Source: Hyphomicrobiales bacterium
GTDB taxonomy: Bacteria; Pseudomonadota; Alphaproteobacteria; Rhizobiales; Rhizobiaceae
Length of the DNA stretch: 64,000 nucleotides
NCBI GenBank assembly: GCA_900471485.1
Contig: UCEU01000008.1
Coordinates: 5,314-69,313, forward strand
Reading direction: 5' to 3'
The position numbers were made by a program, and so were the translations under genes. Below the pieces are notes generated by a model. That model saw only the letters and a program-made list of their open reading frames with translations. It searched no databases and had not been told where the DNA came from. Of the stretch, positions 27,000 to 35,725 are shown one piece after another (within the stretch, counting starts at the first letter, position 1; each line of letters starts with the position of its first letter).

Positions 27000-28160
27000 A
27001 TGTCTCATACTCTTCTCGATGCCGCCGCCTCGGGTGGCCTGTTTGTCGGCCGCGCCTGGAACCCCGAAGCGGGAGGGCCGAGCATCGTCACGCTTCGCGG
27101 CGACGAGCTGATCGACATCACCTCGAAGGGCATCCCGACGCTGAGCGCGCTGCTGGAGCTGGACGATGCGGTGGAGATCGCGCGTGCGGCGACCGGCAAG
27201 AGCCTCGGCAAACTTGCCGAGATCGCGGCAAACAGCACCGGCGAGCCGGATCAATCACGGCCCTACCTGCTGGCGCCGGCCGACCTGCAGGCGATCAAGG
27301 CATGCGGCGTGACCTTTGCTCAATCGATGATCGAGCGCGTCATCGAGGAGAAGGCGGCCGGCAACCCCGATCGGGCCGCCTCGATCCGCGAACGTGTCAG
27401 CGACCTCATCGGTGGCAGCCTCAACAACCTGAAGGCCGGCTCGCCCGAGGCCGCCAAGGTCAAGCAGGCGCTGATCGCCGAGGGCATGTGGTCGCAATAT
27501 CTGGAAGTGGGCATCGGGCCGGATGCCGAGGTCTTCACCAAGGCGCCGGTGCTCTCGTCGGTGGGCTGGGGGGCGGATGTCGGCCTGCACCCGATCTCGA
27601 CCTGGAACAATCCGGAGCCGGAGATCGTGCTCGCGGTCAACAGTCGCGGCGAGATCAGGGGCGCCACGCTCGGCAACGACGTCAACCTGCGCGATGTCGA
27701 GGGCCGTTCCGCGCTGCTGCTCGGCAAGGCCAAGGACAACAACGCCTCCTGCTCGATCGGCCCGTTCATTCGCCTGTTCGATGCAGGCTACGGCCTTAAT
27801 GACGTCCGCAACGCCGAGCTCGACCTCAAGGTCACCGGCGAGGACGGCTTCGTGCTGCATGGTAAGAGTTCGATGTCGAAGATCAGCCGCGATCCGACCG
27901 ATCTGGTCAGGCAGACCTGCGGCGCGCATCACCAGTATCCCGATGGCTTCATGCTGTTCCTGGGGACGCTGTTTGCGCCGACGCAGGATCGCGACACGCC
28001 GAACCAGGGGTTTACCCACAAGGTTGGAGACACCGTGGAAATCTCCTCCGCCGGGCTTGGCGCGCTGATCAATACCGTCAGGCTTTCCACCGAATGCACG
28101 CCGTGGACCTTCGGCATTTCGGCACTGATGGCCAATCTCGGCAAGCGCGGTCTTCTCTAG
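27000..28160 (+). CDS. xylX: 2-keto-3-deoxy-pentonate dehydratase, FAH family (XylX-like)
   Basis: 386-residue protein of the fumarylacetoacetate hydrolase superfamily. It closely resembles Caulobacter XylX as I recall that sequence: the stretches SQYLEVGIGPDAEVFTKAP, TWNNPEPEIVLAVNS and LGNDVNLRDVEGRSALLLG are nearly identical in kind, and the total length is the same. XylX removes water from 2-keto-3-deoxy-D-xylonate to give 2-ketoglutarate semialdehyde. The ATG at 27000 begins MSHTLLDAAASGG; an in-frame start at 26892 adds 36 residues that look non-coding. The dehydrogenase that would finish the route is not in this window. Confidence 0.87.
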   Translation: MSHTLLDAAASGGLFVGRAWNPEAGGPSIVTLRGDELIDITSKGIPTLSALLELDDAVEIARAATGKSLGKLAEIAANSTGEPDQSRPYLLAPADLQAIKACGVTFAQSMIERVIEEKAAGNPDRAASIRERVSDLIGGSLNNLKAGSPEAAKVKQALIAEGMWSQYLEVGIGPDAEVFTKAPVLSSVGWGADVGLHPISTWNNPEPEIVLAVNSRGEIRGATLGNDVNLRDVEGRSALLLGKAKDNNASCSIGPFIRLFDAGYGLNDVRNAELDLKVTGEDGFVLHGKSSMSKISRDPTDLVRQTCGAHHQYPDGFMLFLGTLFAPTQDRDTPNQGFTHKVGDTVEISSAGLGALINTVRLSTECTPWTFGISALMANLGKRGLL

Positions 28161-28214
28161 CGTCAGCGGTTGAAAAATGATGCTCGCTCGCGCTGGCAAA
28201 CAGGCGCGGGCGAC

Positions 28215-28234
28215 CACATATCTCACGATATGTG
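28215..28234. promoter_or_regulatory. Inverted repeat upstream of lipoprotein gene
   Basis: A perfect 8-4-8 inverted repeat, CACATATC-TCAC-GATATGTG, lies 25 bp before the start codon of the small lipoprotein gene. It is AT-rich enough to be an operator but could also fold in the 5' leader. Confidence 0.4.
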
Positions 28235-28258
28235 TTGTCACGTCGGCAGGAGATCCAG

Positions 28259-28543
28259 ATGAAGACGAAAGCTCTTGCATTTCTGTTCTGTCTTGTCGTG
28301 GTGACAGGCTGTACCACCGCGAAGGACTTCTCCTCTCCCGGCATCGAGCCGATCCCCGGCAGCATCACCTATGGCGGGCAGCCTCGGACAAAGCTCACGA
28401 AGTCGCCGATCGGGTCATCCTTCCCGCACAACTTCATCGACCAATACGGCCAGCAGGTGGAGGAAACCTATATCATCCAGCCCGACCGCTCGCTGAAGAT
28501 CGCCCATCGCGAGATCAAACCCATACGCTTCGGCCGCGACTGA
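28259..28543 (+). CDS. Small lipoprotein of unknown function
   Basis: 94-residue predicted lipoprotein. The signal peptide MKTKALAFLFCLVVVTG is followed by a lipobox-like VVTGC with Cys18 as the lipid-bearing residue. The mature part is short and basic, with no recognised domain. The ATG at 28259 has AGGAGA 7 bases upstream; an in-frame ATG-like start at 28232 would spoil the signal peptide. It is not linked to xylX in any obvious way. The function is unknown. Confidence 0.7.
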   Translation: MKTKALAFLFCLVVVTGCTTAKDFSSPGIEPIPGSITYGGQPRTKLTKSPIGSSFPHNFIDQYGQQVEETYIIQPDRSLKIAHREIKPIRFGRD

Positions 28544-28729
28544 CTATTTCTCGTTGCGATGGAACCGCAACGGTTGCGCTGCATTAATGATCAACTGGGT
28601 TCACGTTTTGGGTAGCGCGTATTGCGAAGCGGGCAAAAACTAATAATTGAATTCGGTACGTGACTGAGACACACTTATCCGGGTGTTATGCCGGTCGGCT
28701 GACCGGATTCCCATGCCTCGGATCGATAC

Positions 28730-29197
28730 ATGGAAACATTTGTGATGAATGCCAAGACACCGAATGCCATCGATACATATGTAGGTTCGCGAGTACGCAT
28801 GCGCCGCCAGCTCCTGGGTTTGAGCCAGGAGAGACTGGCCGAACAGATCGGCGTCACCTTCCAGCAGGTGCAGAAATACGAGAAGGGCATGAACCGCATC
28901 GGCGCCAGCCGCCTGCAGCGGATCGCCGAGGTGCTGAGCACGCCACCAAGCTTCTTTTTCCAGCAGGACGAGTCCGCGCCGCTTTCGCTGGCGGGCCTGG
29001 AAATCACCGGCGCAAGCGATCCGGTGGCTGAATTTCTTCAATCGAAAGAAGGACTTGCGCTCAATCGAGCGTTCATGAAGATCACCGATACACAGCTTCG
29101 CGAAAAGATTGTCGCACTGGTCAAGGCAATGGCGAGCGCCCAGGAAGGCCGCGACGTTGCGACCGACGACAGCAAGCAGGACAGCTCGTTCGTTTAA
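28730..29197 (+). CDS. XRE family regulator (PraR-like)
   Basis: 155-residue regulator with an XRE helix-turn-helix at about residues 18-75: VGSRVRMRRQLLGLSQERLA, then VTFQQVQKYEKGMNRIGAS. The C-terminal half is a short linker plus helices (LNRAFMKITDTQLREKIVALV). This layout matches the PraR/Ros-unrelated XRE regulators widespread in Rhizobiales, where PraR affects biofilm and surface traits. The start could instead be the ATG at 28745 (MNAKTPN), which has GGAAA 8 bases upstream. The target genes are unknown. Confidence 0.82.
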   Translation: METFVMNAKTPNAIDTYVGSRVRMRRQLLGLSQERLAEQIGVTFQQVQKYEKGMNRIGASRLQRIAEVLSTPPSFFFQQDESAPLSLAGLEITGASDPVAEFLQSKEGLALNRAFMKITDTQLREKIVALVKAMASAQEGRDVATDDSKQDSSFV

Positions 29198-29485
29198 GGA
29201 ACGGCAGCATTGGCGTCGTCGCCGTCCATTCCCTGCGGACGGCAGCGACGCGCCTTTCGGTGTGGAAACGTGAAGAGCATGCCGGCGCTGTCCACATCGA
29301 TTTCTCGCGAGGTACGGCGGGTCGCCGTCGGGGCATTTGGCCGATACCGGTGGAGAAATCGGGAACAACCATAGCGTTTGTCGCCGATGCCCGATTTGTG
29401 CGAAAACCCTCGTCACGCACTTGTCACGCCCGCGACCTGCCGAATTCCGCTACTGTCCTTGAAATGGACCGAAGAGGGGCGCGGA

Positions 29486-29698
29486 ATGCAATCGAGGGTG
29501 GACGATAAAACGAAGGCGATGGCCTCCCTGGTGCGGCTGATTGCCTTCGCCAAGCAGAACGCCGTTGAGCTCGAGGCTGATATCTCAGCCTATTGCCTCG
29601 ATCTGGCTCTGGATGCGCTGAAGCAGAAGCTGAGCGCTGCGGGTGGCGACGCACTCGCCGAGCCTAGCCTGAAATTGCCGAGAGCGGCCGTCCATTGA
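29486..29698 (+). CDS. Small conserved-looking protein, unknown
   Basis: 70-residue predicted helical protein, MQSRVDDKTKAMASLVRLIA followed by a heptad-like helix up to QKLSAAGG. The ATG has GAGGGG 6 bases upstream, which supports this start over an in-frame one at 29378. No domain was recognised and no function is proposed. It lies alone between the XRE gene and parS-repB. The 288 bp before it show no gene. Confidence 0.5.
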   Translation: MQSRVDDKTKAMASLVRLIAFAKQNAVELEADISAYCLDLALDALKQKLSAAGGDALAEPSLKLPRAAVH

Positions 29699-29819
29699 AG
29701 CCCACGCCGTTTGAAGCATCCCTTGTCCCGAAATCACGCGACTGCGATCTTGAAGTGGCGAACCCGCTCGGCTAACCATTATTTCATTGGCCGCTTGAAA
29801 GCCTGGGGACGACGATGAA

Positions 29820-29835
29820 GTTTACCGCAGTAAAC
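29820..29835. promoter_or_regulatory. parS: parS-like centromere site
   Basis: GTTTACCGCAGTAAAC matches the repABC parS consensus GTTNNCNGCNGNNAAC at every fixed position. It is a 16-bp near-palindrome with one mismatched pair and lies 31 bp before the repB start codon. It could serve both as a partition site and as an operator for repB. Confidence 0.75.
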
Positions 29836-29866
29836 TGGCATGAAACTGCTGCACCGGTTGTAGCCC

Positions 29867-30814
29867 ATGGCGCCTAAAAACCCCTTCGCCGGATTGATGG
29901 GAGGCGTCAAGAAATCGGCGGCGATCGGCGAGGATGTGCAGCATTCCGTCGGCAGCGCCTCGACCAGAGACGCGATCGAAGACGGAGCGACGGTGATCGA
30001 TCTCGATCCCGCCCTCATAGACAACTCCTTTGTCACGGACCGCCTTGTCGATGTCGACGCGCAGTTCCAGGAACTGGTCGAGGCCATCCGCGTTCGCGGT
30101 CAGGACTCGCCCATTCTGGTTCGTCCGCATCCCACCAGGGAGGGGCGTTACCAAATTGCGTTCGGGCATCGCCGCGCCCGCGCGGCACGGGAATTGGGGC
30201 GTCCCGTACGCGCCGTGGTCAAGAAACTCGACGATCGCGACCACGTCATTGCCCAGGGACAGGAAAATTCCGCGCGCGCCGATCTCTCCTTCATCGAGCG
30301 AACGATGTTCGCGGACAAGCTCGACAAGCTGGGCTTCGATCGCGAGACGATCATGGCGGCGCTGAGCGTCGAGAAGACCACCATCTCGAAGATGCTATCG
30401 GTGACCAAGCGTATTCCGGCCGACGTTCTGACGGCGATCGGCGCTGCGCGAGCGATCGGGCGTGATCGCTGGCACGATCTGTCGGTCACGTTCGAGACCG
30501 AAGACGTCGACGACCGCGCGGCGCGTGTCGTGGCGACGCCGGAGTTCGAGGCTGCGGAGCCGGACAAGCGTTTCGACATCTTGGTTGCATCGCTTGGTCG
30601 CGCCAATCCCACGGGCCGACCGGTGATGCCGCTCCCGGTCGAGCACTGGCGCTCCTATGACGGCGAGGCGAGAGCTAAGATCAAGAACGACGGCGCGCAG
30701 TGCACCATCACCCTACGCGCCGAACAGGCTTCGGCCTTCGGCATCTACCTGGCGTCCAATCTCGACGGCCTCTATCAGGCCTTCGAGAAGGCGCAACGGT
30801 CTCGCAAGGCTTGA
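29867..30814 (+). CDS. repB: Orphan RepB (ParB-family) plasmid partition protein
   Basis: 315-residue RepB of the RepABC type. The start KNPFAGLM, the ParB/Spo0J N-terminal box (GQDSPILVRPHP, then YQIAFGHRRARAARELGRPV near residues 85-117), VIAQGQENSARADLSFIER near 126-144 and a helix-turn-helix near 155-185 (TIMAALSVEKTTISKMLSV) are all typical. RepB normally binds parS and works with RepA, and repC encodes the replication initiator. Neither repA nor repC is adjacent: upstream is an unknown small gene and downstream is glpR. The reading frame is intact. A parS-like site lies directly upstream. Confidence 0.9.
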   Translation: MAPKNPFAGLMGGVKKSAAIGEDVQHSVGSASTRDAIEDGATVIDLDPALIDNSFVTDRLVDVDAQFQELVEAIRVRGQDSPILVRPHPTREGRYQIAFGHRRARAARELGRPVRAVVKKLDDRDHVIAQGQENSARADLSFIERTMFADKLDKLGFDRETIMAALSVEKTTISKMLSVTKRIPADVLTAIGAARAIGRDRWHDLSVTFETEDVDDRAARVVATPEFEAAEPDKRFDILVASLGRANPTGRPVMPLPVEHWRSYDGEARAKIKNDGAQCTITLRAEQASAFGIYLASNLDGLYQAFEKAQRSRKA

Positions 30815-30893
30815 AGGGCTTGGCGGCGGCCGGGCGTTTCTGGTAAGAGTTCGTTCTCTCAAGAAACGAAACTGAAATGAAAGCGTTGACGTC

Positions 30894-31661
30894 ATGTTCC
30901 TGAGCGACCGCCAAACTGAGATCGTCGGCATGGCAAGGTCGCAAGGGCGGGTTTTCGTCGAAGACCTGGCGACGCATTTCATGGTGACGCCGCAGACCAT
31001 CCGCAAGGATCTGAACGATCTCTGCGACGCCCAGGTTCTGACGCGCGTGCATGGCGGCGCGACCTTTCCGAGCGGCACCGAGAACGTGAAATACGAAGCG
31101 CGACGGCAGATCGCCGCCACTGAGAAGCAGGCGATCGGCATCGCCGCCGCAGAGCTGATCCCCGACAAGGCTTCTCTTTTCATCAATATCGGAACGACCA
31201 CGGAGGCCGTTGGCGAGGCGCTGGCGAACCATCACGAACTGATGGTCATCACCAACAACATCAACGTCGCCAACCGTTTGCGCCTGCTGCCCACGATCGA
31301 GGTGGTGATCGCCGGTGGCGTGGTGCGCTCGGCCGATGGCGGCATCGTCGGCGAGGCAGCGGTGGATTTCATCCGGCAGTTCAAGGTGGACTACGCCGTG
31401 ATCGGTGCTTCGGCGATCGATGAGGACGGCGCGTTGCTCGATTATGACTTTCGCGAGGTGAAGGTGGCGCAGGCGATCATCGCCAATGCCCGCCATGTCA
31501 TCCTGGTGGCCGACTCGACGAAGTTCGAACGCACCGCGCCGGTGCGGATCGCACAGTTGCCGCAGGTCCATACCTTCATCACTGATCGCTGCATCACGCC
31601 TTCCATCCGCCGTCTCTGTCAGGAAAACAGCGTCAAGCTTATCGAGACCGGCACACCCTGA
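30894..31661 (+). CDS. glpR: DeoR family regulator GlpR
   Basis: 255-residue DeoR-family repressor very like E. coli GlpR from memory: helix-turn-helix in residues about 5-57 (VFVEDLATHFMVTPQTIRKD), then FINIGTTTEAVGEALANH, VITNNINVANRLRLLP and GGVVRSADGGIVGEAAVDFI. GlpR senses glycerol-3-phosphate and controls glp genes. No glpD, glpK or glycerol transporter genes are in this window, so it would act at a distance. It starts 79 bp after repB and is followed by ybaK 50 bp later. Confidence 0.88.
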   Translation: MFLSDRQTEIVGMARSQGRVFVEDLATHFMVTPQTIRKDLNDLCDAQVLTRVHGGATFPSGTENVKYEARRQIAATEKQAIGIAAAELIPDKASLFINIGTTTEAVGEALANHHELMVITNNINVANRLRLLPTIEVVIAGGVVRSADGGIVGEAAVDFIRQFKVDYAVIGASAIDEDGALLDYDFREVKVAQAIIANARHVILVADSTKFERTAPVRIAQLPQVHTFITDRCITPSIRRLCQENSVKLIETGTP

Positions 31662-31711
31662 GGTCGTCCAAGAGACCGTATCATCCCTTCGTTTGGAGCA
31701 GAGTCCCGATC

Positions 31712-32170
31712 ATGAGCCTTGAGAGTGTCCGCGCGTTCTTCAGCGCCAATGCCCCTGATATCGAGATCATCGAGACCGCCGAGAGTTCGTCCACCGTGGC
31801 GCTGGCAGCCGAAGCGCATGGGGTGGATCCGGCGCAGATCGCCAAGACGATCTGCCTGCGCGTCGGGGAAGAGATCATGCTCGTGGTCGCCGGCGGCCTC
31901 GCGCGGATCGACAACAGGAAGTTCAAGGATGCCTTCGGCGGCAAGGGGCGCATGCTCGGTGCCGAGGAGGTGGTCGCGGTGACGAGCCACCCGGTCGGCG
32001 GCGTCTGCCCCTTCGGCTTGCCGTCCGCGATACCTGTCTATTGCGACGTCTCGCTGAAGCAATTCGATGAGGTCGTGCCCGCCGCCGGCTCCACCAATTC
32101 GGCGGTGCGCATCTCGACCAGCCGTCTGGCGGAGTTGACCGGAGCCAGCTGGGTCGACGTCTGCCAGTAA
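31712..32170 (+). CDS. YbaK/EbsC family aminoacyl-tRNA deacylase
   Basis: 152-residue protein of the YbaK/ProX trans-editing family, which hydrolyses mischarged tRNAs such as Cys-tRNA(Pro) or Ala-tRNA(Pro). Visible family features are AAEAHGVDPAQIAKTICLRV with the catalytic-type lysine, the GG-rich VVAGGLARIDNRKFKDAFG and the closing loop GGVCPFGLPSAIPVYCD. Length is normal. Which mischarged tRNA it clears cannot be told from sequence. Confidence 0.88.
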   Translation: MSLESVRAFFSANAPDIEIIETAESSSTVALAAEAHGVDPAQIAKTICLRVGEEIMLVVAGGLARIDNRKFKDAFGGKGRMLGAEEVVAVTSHPVGGVCPFGLPSAIPVYCDVSLKQFDEVVPAAGSTNSAVRISTSRLAELTGASWVDVCQ

Positions 32171-32257
32171 CGAATAAGACGGCTGCGCTTACAAAGCTGT
32201 GATTGGCTTCCTATATAGCGGATGAGTAAAGTTTCGCTGCCATAGGGGAGAAATTGA

Positions 32258-33268
32258 ATGCCACGTGCCTTTTCGCGTTTTGCCAAGATTGCGGCGATTG
32301 CCGTTCTGACAGGCGCCAGTGTTTTCGCATCGATCAGCGATGCCGATGCACGACGGGCGGGCGGCTTCGGTTTCGGTAGCCGTGGCGCGCGTACGTTTCA
32401 GGCGCCGCCCGTCACCCGGACCGCTCCGGCACCGGCCGCCCCGATCGACCGCACGATGACCCAGCGTCCGCAGACCCAGGCGCCCGCCGCCGGCCAGCAG
32501 ATGAACACGCCGCGTCCCGGCCTTTTCGGCGGTTTCGGCCGTTCGATGATCGGTGGTCTTGTTGCCGGCGGTCTGCTCGGCATGTTGCTGGGCCACGGCT
32601 TCGGTGGCGGCTTCGGTTTCCTCGGCATGCTGCTGCAGATCGGCCTGATCGCTCTGGCGATCTCGTTCGCCATGCGCTTCTTCGCCAATCGCCGCCAGCC
32701 CGCCTATGGGTCGCCGGCGCAGGGCGGCAACGCGTATAACATGGCGCCGCCGGCTGGAAATTCGTCATTCAAGATTCCGTCCATCGGCTCGGGCTCGGGC
32801 TTCGGCTCAGGTTCGTCGCAGCCGCAGCGCAGCACCAAGGCGGACGACGAAATCGGCCTGACGCAGGGTGATCTCGACCAGTTCGAAAAACTCCTGACCG
32901 AGGTGCAGACTGCCTATGGCGCTGAGGATTACGGTGCCCTGCGCCGCCTGACGACACCGGAAGCGATGTCCTATCTGGCGGAAGAACTTGGCGAAAACGC
33001 CACCAACGGCGTTCGCAACAAGGTGTCCGACGTCAAGCTGCTGCAGGGCGATATCGCCGAGGCCTGGCGCGAAGACGGCGCCGAATACGCAACGCTTGCA
33101 ATGCGTTATTCGTCGGTCGACTCGATGGTCGAGCGTGAAGGTGGCCGGGTGGTGAGCGGCGATGACCGCGCGCCGACGGAAACGACCGAAGTCTGGACCT
33201 TCGTGCGACGCACGGGCAAGGATTGGACATTGGCGGCTATCCAAGGCACGGAGCAACGCGCCGCTTAA
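32258..33268 (+). CDS. Tim44-domain membrane protein
   Basis: 336-residue protein with an N-terminal signal (residues about 1-28), a proline/alanine-rich stretch, a glycine-rich membrane region near 95-145 (GRSMIGGLVAGGLLGMLLGH, then LLQIGLIALAISFAMRFF) and a C-terminal Tim44-like domain from about 200. The last begins DLDQFEKLLTEVQTAYGAED. Tim44-domain proteins of alphaproteobacteria are membrane-associated, and some take part in envelope protein handling. The role here is unknown. Confidence 0.85.
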   Translation: MPRAFSRFAKIAAIAVLTGASVFASISDADARRAGGFGFGSRGARTFQAPPVTRTAPAPAAPIDRTMTQRPQTQAPAAGQQMNTPRPGLFGGFGRSMIGGLVAGGLLGMLLGHGFGGGFGFLGMLLQIGLIALAISFAMRFFANRRQPAYGSPAQGGNAYNMAPPAGNSSFKIPSIGSGSGFGSGSSQPQRSTKADDEIGLTQGDLDQFEKLLTEVQTAYGAEDYGALRRLTTPEAMSYLAEELGENATNGVRNKVSDVKLLQGDIAEAWREDGAEYATLAMRYSSVDSMVEREGGRVVSGDDRAPTETTEVWTFVRRTGKDWTLAAIQGTEQRAA

Positions 33269-33286
33269 GCCTTGCGAATATTGTTC

Positions 33287-33306
33287 GGCGCTCCTGTTGG
33301 AGCGCC
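33287..33306. terminator. Hairpin between convergent genes
   Basis: A perfect 8-bp stem, GGCGCTCC-TGTT-GGAGCGCC, lies 18 bp after the Tim44-domain gene and just past the stop of the convergent small gene. No long T tract follows on either strand, so it is a moderate candidate for a shared terminator. Confidence 0.6.
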
Positions 33307-33314
33307 GTTGTCCG

Positions 33315-33464
33315 TCAAGGTGCGGGCTGTCCCGTGAGGATGAAGTAGCCCCACATCAGAAGAAATGCCGCGACGGCGGCAAGAATGACGATCAGCTTGC
33401 GTTGGCCGGGACGCGGCTGCTTCACGGGCTTGGGTTTGCGGAACTTGATGACATTGTCGCTCAC
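33315..33464 (-). CDS. Small single-pass membrane protein
   Basis: 49-residue protein beginning with GTG (read as Met) and SDNVIKFRKPKPVK, followed by one membrane segment, LIVILAAVAAFLLMWGYFIL. The GTG at 33464 has GAGGAAGG 7 bases upstream, which favours it over the ATG at 33521. Proteins with an N-terminal NVIKFRKP motif and one membrane helix are common in Rhizobiales; no function is established. Confidence 0.65.
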   Translation of the reverse strand: MSDNVIKFRKPKPVKQPRPGQRKLIVILAAVAAFLLMWGYFILTGQPAP

Positions 33465-33634
33465 CGGCGCACCTTCCTCGATATTTCCATTCGTCTCCGA
33501 ATATTGCGCATTGCGCCCCATCCTTCAACGGCAAAGGCGCGTTTCGTCATGCGCAATCGTCCGTGGAATGACGCCGCTCGGCGGTAAACCGAACGGCGCC
33601 CGATCCTGACGAAGGTTTGTCGGCGGCCCGTCTC

Positions 33635-35524
33635 TTAGCGGGTTCCCGTGCGAGCCGGGAAGGCGGCGGAGAGCTGAGCGCCCATGGCACGGGCCGGCGA
33701 GGTAGATGGGCGGGATGCGGCTGATGCGACGCGGAGGCCGGTCTCGCCGACATCAAGCTTGAACTGAGCGAGTAACGCGTTCAGCGTGTCCGCCTGCGTC
33801 GCAAGGCTGTGGCTTGCCGCGGTGGTCTGCTCGACCATCGCTGCGTTTTGCTGCGTGCCCTGGTCCATCAGGTTTACCGACGTGTTGATCTCGGAAAGCC
33901 CGGTCGACTGTTCGCGGCTCGATACGACGATCGAGGCGACATTGGTGCTGATCTCCTGCACGTTGGCAACGATCGCCTCGAGAGCGGTCCCGGTCTGGCC
34001 GACGAGGTCGACGCCATCCCGCACCCTTTCACCCGACACCGTGATCAGCGACTTGATCTCGCGTGCGGCGGATGCGGAGCGCTGCGCCAGTTCGCGCACT
34101 TCCTGCGCCACAACAGCGAAACCCTTGCCTGCTTCGCCGGCGCGTGCCGCTTCGACACCTGCATTGAGCGCCAGGAGGTTGGTCTGGAAGGCTATGTCGT
34201 CGATGACGCCGATGATGTTGCCGATCTCGTTGGATGACTTTTCGATCGCCTCCATCGCGCCGACAGCCTGCCGGACGATGTCGCCGGAGCGCTCGGCATC
34301 CGTGCGCGTGTGATTGACCAGTTGCCCGGCTTCGCCGGCGCGCGTGGCCGAATCCTTGACGGCGCTGGTCACCTGCTCCAGCGCGGCCGCGGTCTCCTCG
34401 ACGGAAGCGGCCTGCTGCTCGGTGCGCTTCGAGAGATCGTCGGCGGCGGCGCGGATCTCGTTGGCGCCGGCATCGATCATGCGCGCATTCTCGCCGACCG
34501 CCTGCAGGACGCTCTGCAGCTTGTCGACGGAATCATTGAAGCTGTGGCGCAAGCCATCGAGATGGTTCGCGAAAGGCTGGTGCAGACGGAAGGTCATGTC
34601 GCCATCGGCGAGATTGGTCAGGCCGTTGCCCAGTGCTTCGACGGCGAAGGATACTTCGGCGGCCTCGCGCGCCTTCTGGTCCTCGCGGGCAATGCGCTCG
34701 CGTTCGCTGAGCGAGCGGTTTGCCTCGGTTTCCTGCTCCAGCCGCTCGCGCTCCAGCGCGTTCTGCCGGAAGACGGAAACCGCTGCCGCCATCTCGCCGA
34801 TTTCGTCGCTGCGCTCGGCATGCGGAATTTCGATGTTGTTGTTGCCGGCGGCAAGCACGTTCATTGCTTGCGTGATGATGCCGATGGGGCGGGTTACGCG
34901 CACATAGCTGAGAAGTGCCGCACCACCCGCAAGCGCCACCGCGACCGCGACGCCAGCGATTGTCGAGATCGAGATGAAGTCGCCCGCGTCCTGCGCATTC
35001 TGTCGGTCCTGCGCCGCCGAAACCTTGTTGTCGTTGATCAGTTCCTGCAAGACCTTGCCGATTTCCGCGCCCTTCGGGACCATCTGCGCGATCACAGCCT
35101 TCGCTTCATCCACTTTCGCGTTTGCCATCAGATCAACGAACCGCGTGCCGAACGCATCATATTCGTCGACCAGCTTCCGGAGCGCCTCGAATTTTCCCTT
35201 TGATGCCTGCAGGGTAATGGTGTCGCCGAACTCACGGAAAGCGTCGTCACGCTCCTTCGCCTTGGCGCGCAGTTGATCCAGCCAGCGCTGCTGGTCGTCG
35301 AAACCATCCGACGACAGCGTCATCAGATAGAGGCGTCGAACGTCGGACATCACGCGATCCATGTTGGCGATCATCAGCGAGCGGTCCATCCGCAGGCTGA
35401 GATTGTCGACCTGTCCCTCCAGCTGCCAGACCGAGCGCATGCCCGCGGCACCCTGAACGACCAGCATCATGACGATCATGGCGAAAAGGATTGGGAGAAG
35501 AATTTTGATTTTGACGGATGCCAT
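33635..35524 (-). CDS. Methyl-accepting chemotaxis protein
   Basis: 629-residue chemoreceptor. A first membrane segment is near residues 7-27 ([18 protein letters not shown]), followed by a helical periplasmic sensor of about 155 residues. A second membrane segment lies near 185-210 ([20 protein letters not shown]), then HAMP ([18 protein letters not shown]) and a long signalling domain with the hairpin tip region [20 protein letters not shown]. No CheR-tether pentapeptide is seen at the C-terminus, which ends PARTGTR. No ligand can be named. There are no che genes nearby, so it must feed a distant array. Confidence 0.92.
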   Translation of the reverse strand: MASVKIKILLPILFAMIVMMLVVQGAAGMRSVWQLEGQVDNLSLRMDRSLMIANMDRVMSDVRRLYLMTLSSDGFDDQQRWLDQLRAKAKERDDAFREFGDTITLQASKGKFEALRKLVDEYDAFGTRFVDLMANAKVDEAKAVIAQMVPKGAEIGKVLQELINDNKVSAAQDRQNAQDAGDFISISTIAGVAVAVALAGGAALLSYVRVTRPIGIITQAMNVLAAGNNNIEIPHAERSDEIGEMAAAVSVFRQNALERERLEQETEANRSLSERERIAREDQKAREAAEVSFAVEALGNGLTNLADGDMTFRLHQPFANHLDGLRHSFNDSVDKLQSVLQAVGENARMIDAGANEIRAAADDLSKRTEQQAASVEETAAALEQVTSAVKDSATRAGEAGQLVNHTRTDAERSGDIVRQAVGAMEAIEKSSNEIGNIIGVIDDIAFQTNLLALNAGVEAARAGEAGKGFAVVAQEVRELAQRSASAAREIKSLITVSGERVRDGVDLVGQTGTALEAIVANVQEISTNVASIVVSSREQSTGLSEINTSVNLMDQGTQQNAAMVEQTTAASHSLATQADTLNALLAQFKLDVGETGLRVASAASRPSTSPARAMGAQLSAAFPARTGTR

Positions 35525-35670
35525 GGGGAATACCAAAGGTTCAAACAGATGCAGAAAATACTGCGACCTTTATGGCATCCTTGGTTGAATAAAGCCTTAC
35601 CACCATTGCATTTAATCGGATCGCCTCTGCAATTGACGATTGTCAAATTTTCATGGTTCTCGATGTACTT

Positions 35671-35702
35671 CACAGGCCGTTGGAAGCAGCCTGTGCTTTT
35701 TT
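35671..35702 (+). terminator. Plus-strand terminator without an obvious gene
   Basis: A stem of CACAGGC pairing with GCCTGTG around an 11-base loop is followed by C and six T on the plus strand, the form of an intrinsic terminator. The genes on both sides run on the minus strand, so this signal would end a plus-strand transcript that is not annotated. Confidence 0.5.
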
Positions 35703-35725
35703 GTTTCGAGCCGGTTGGCGCCGGA

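Noticed and set aside
24960..27254. A 764-codon open frame on the minus strand opposite xylD
   Set aside because: It is antisense to a well-recognised dehydratase gene; the translation is rich in Arg, Asp, His and Val with no family features, as expected for the reverse frame of GC-rich coding DNA.
28552..28572. Hairpin CGTTGCG/CGCAACG after the small lipoprotein gene as a terminator
   Set aside because: The stem is only 7 bp and no T tract follows, so the evidence is too weak for a terminator call.
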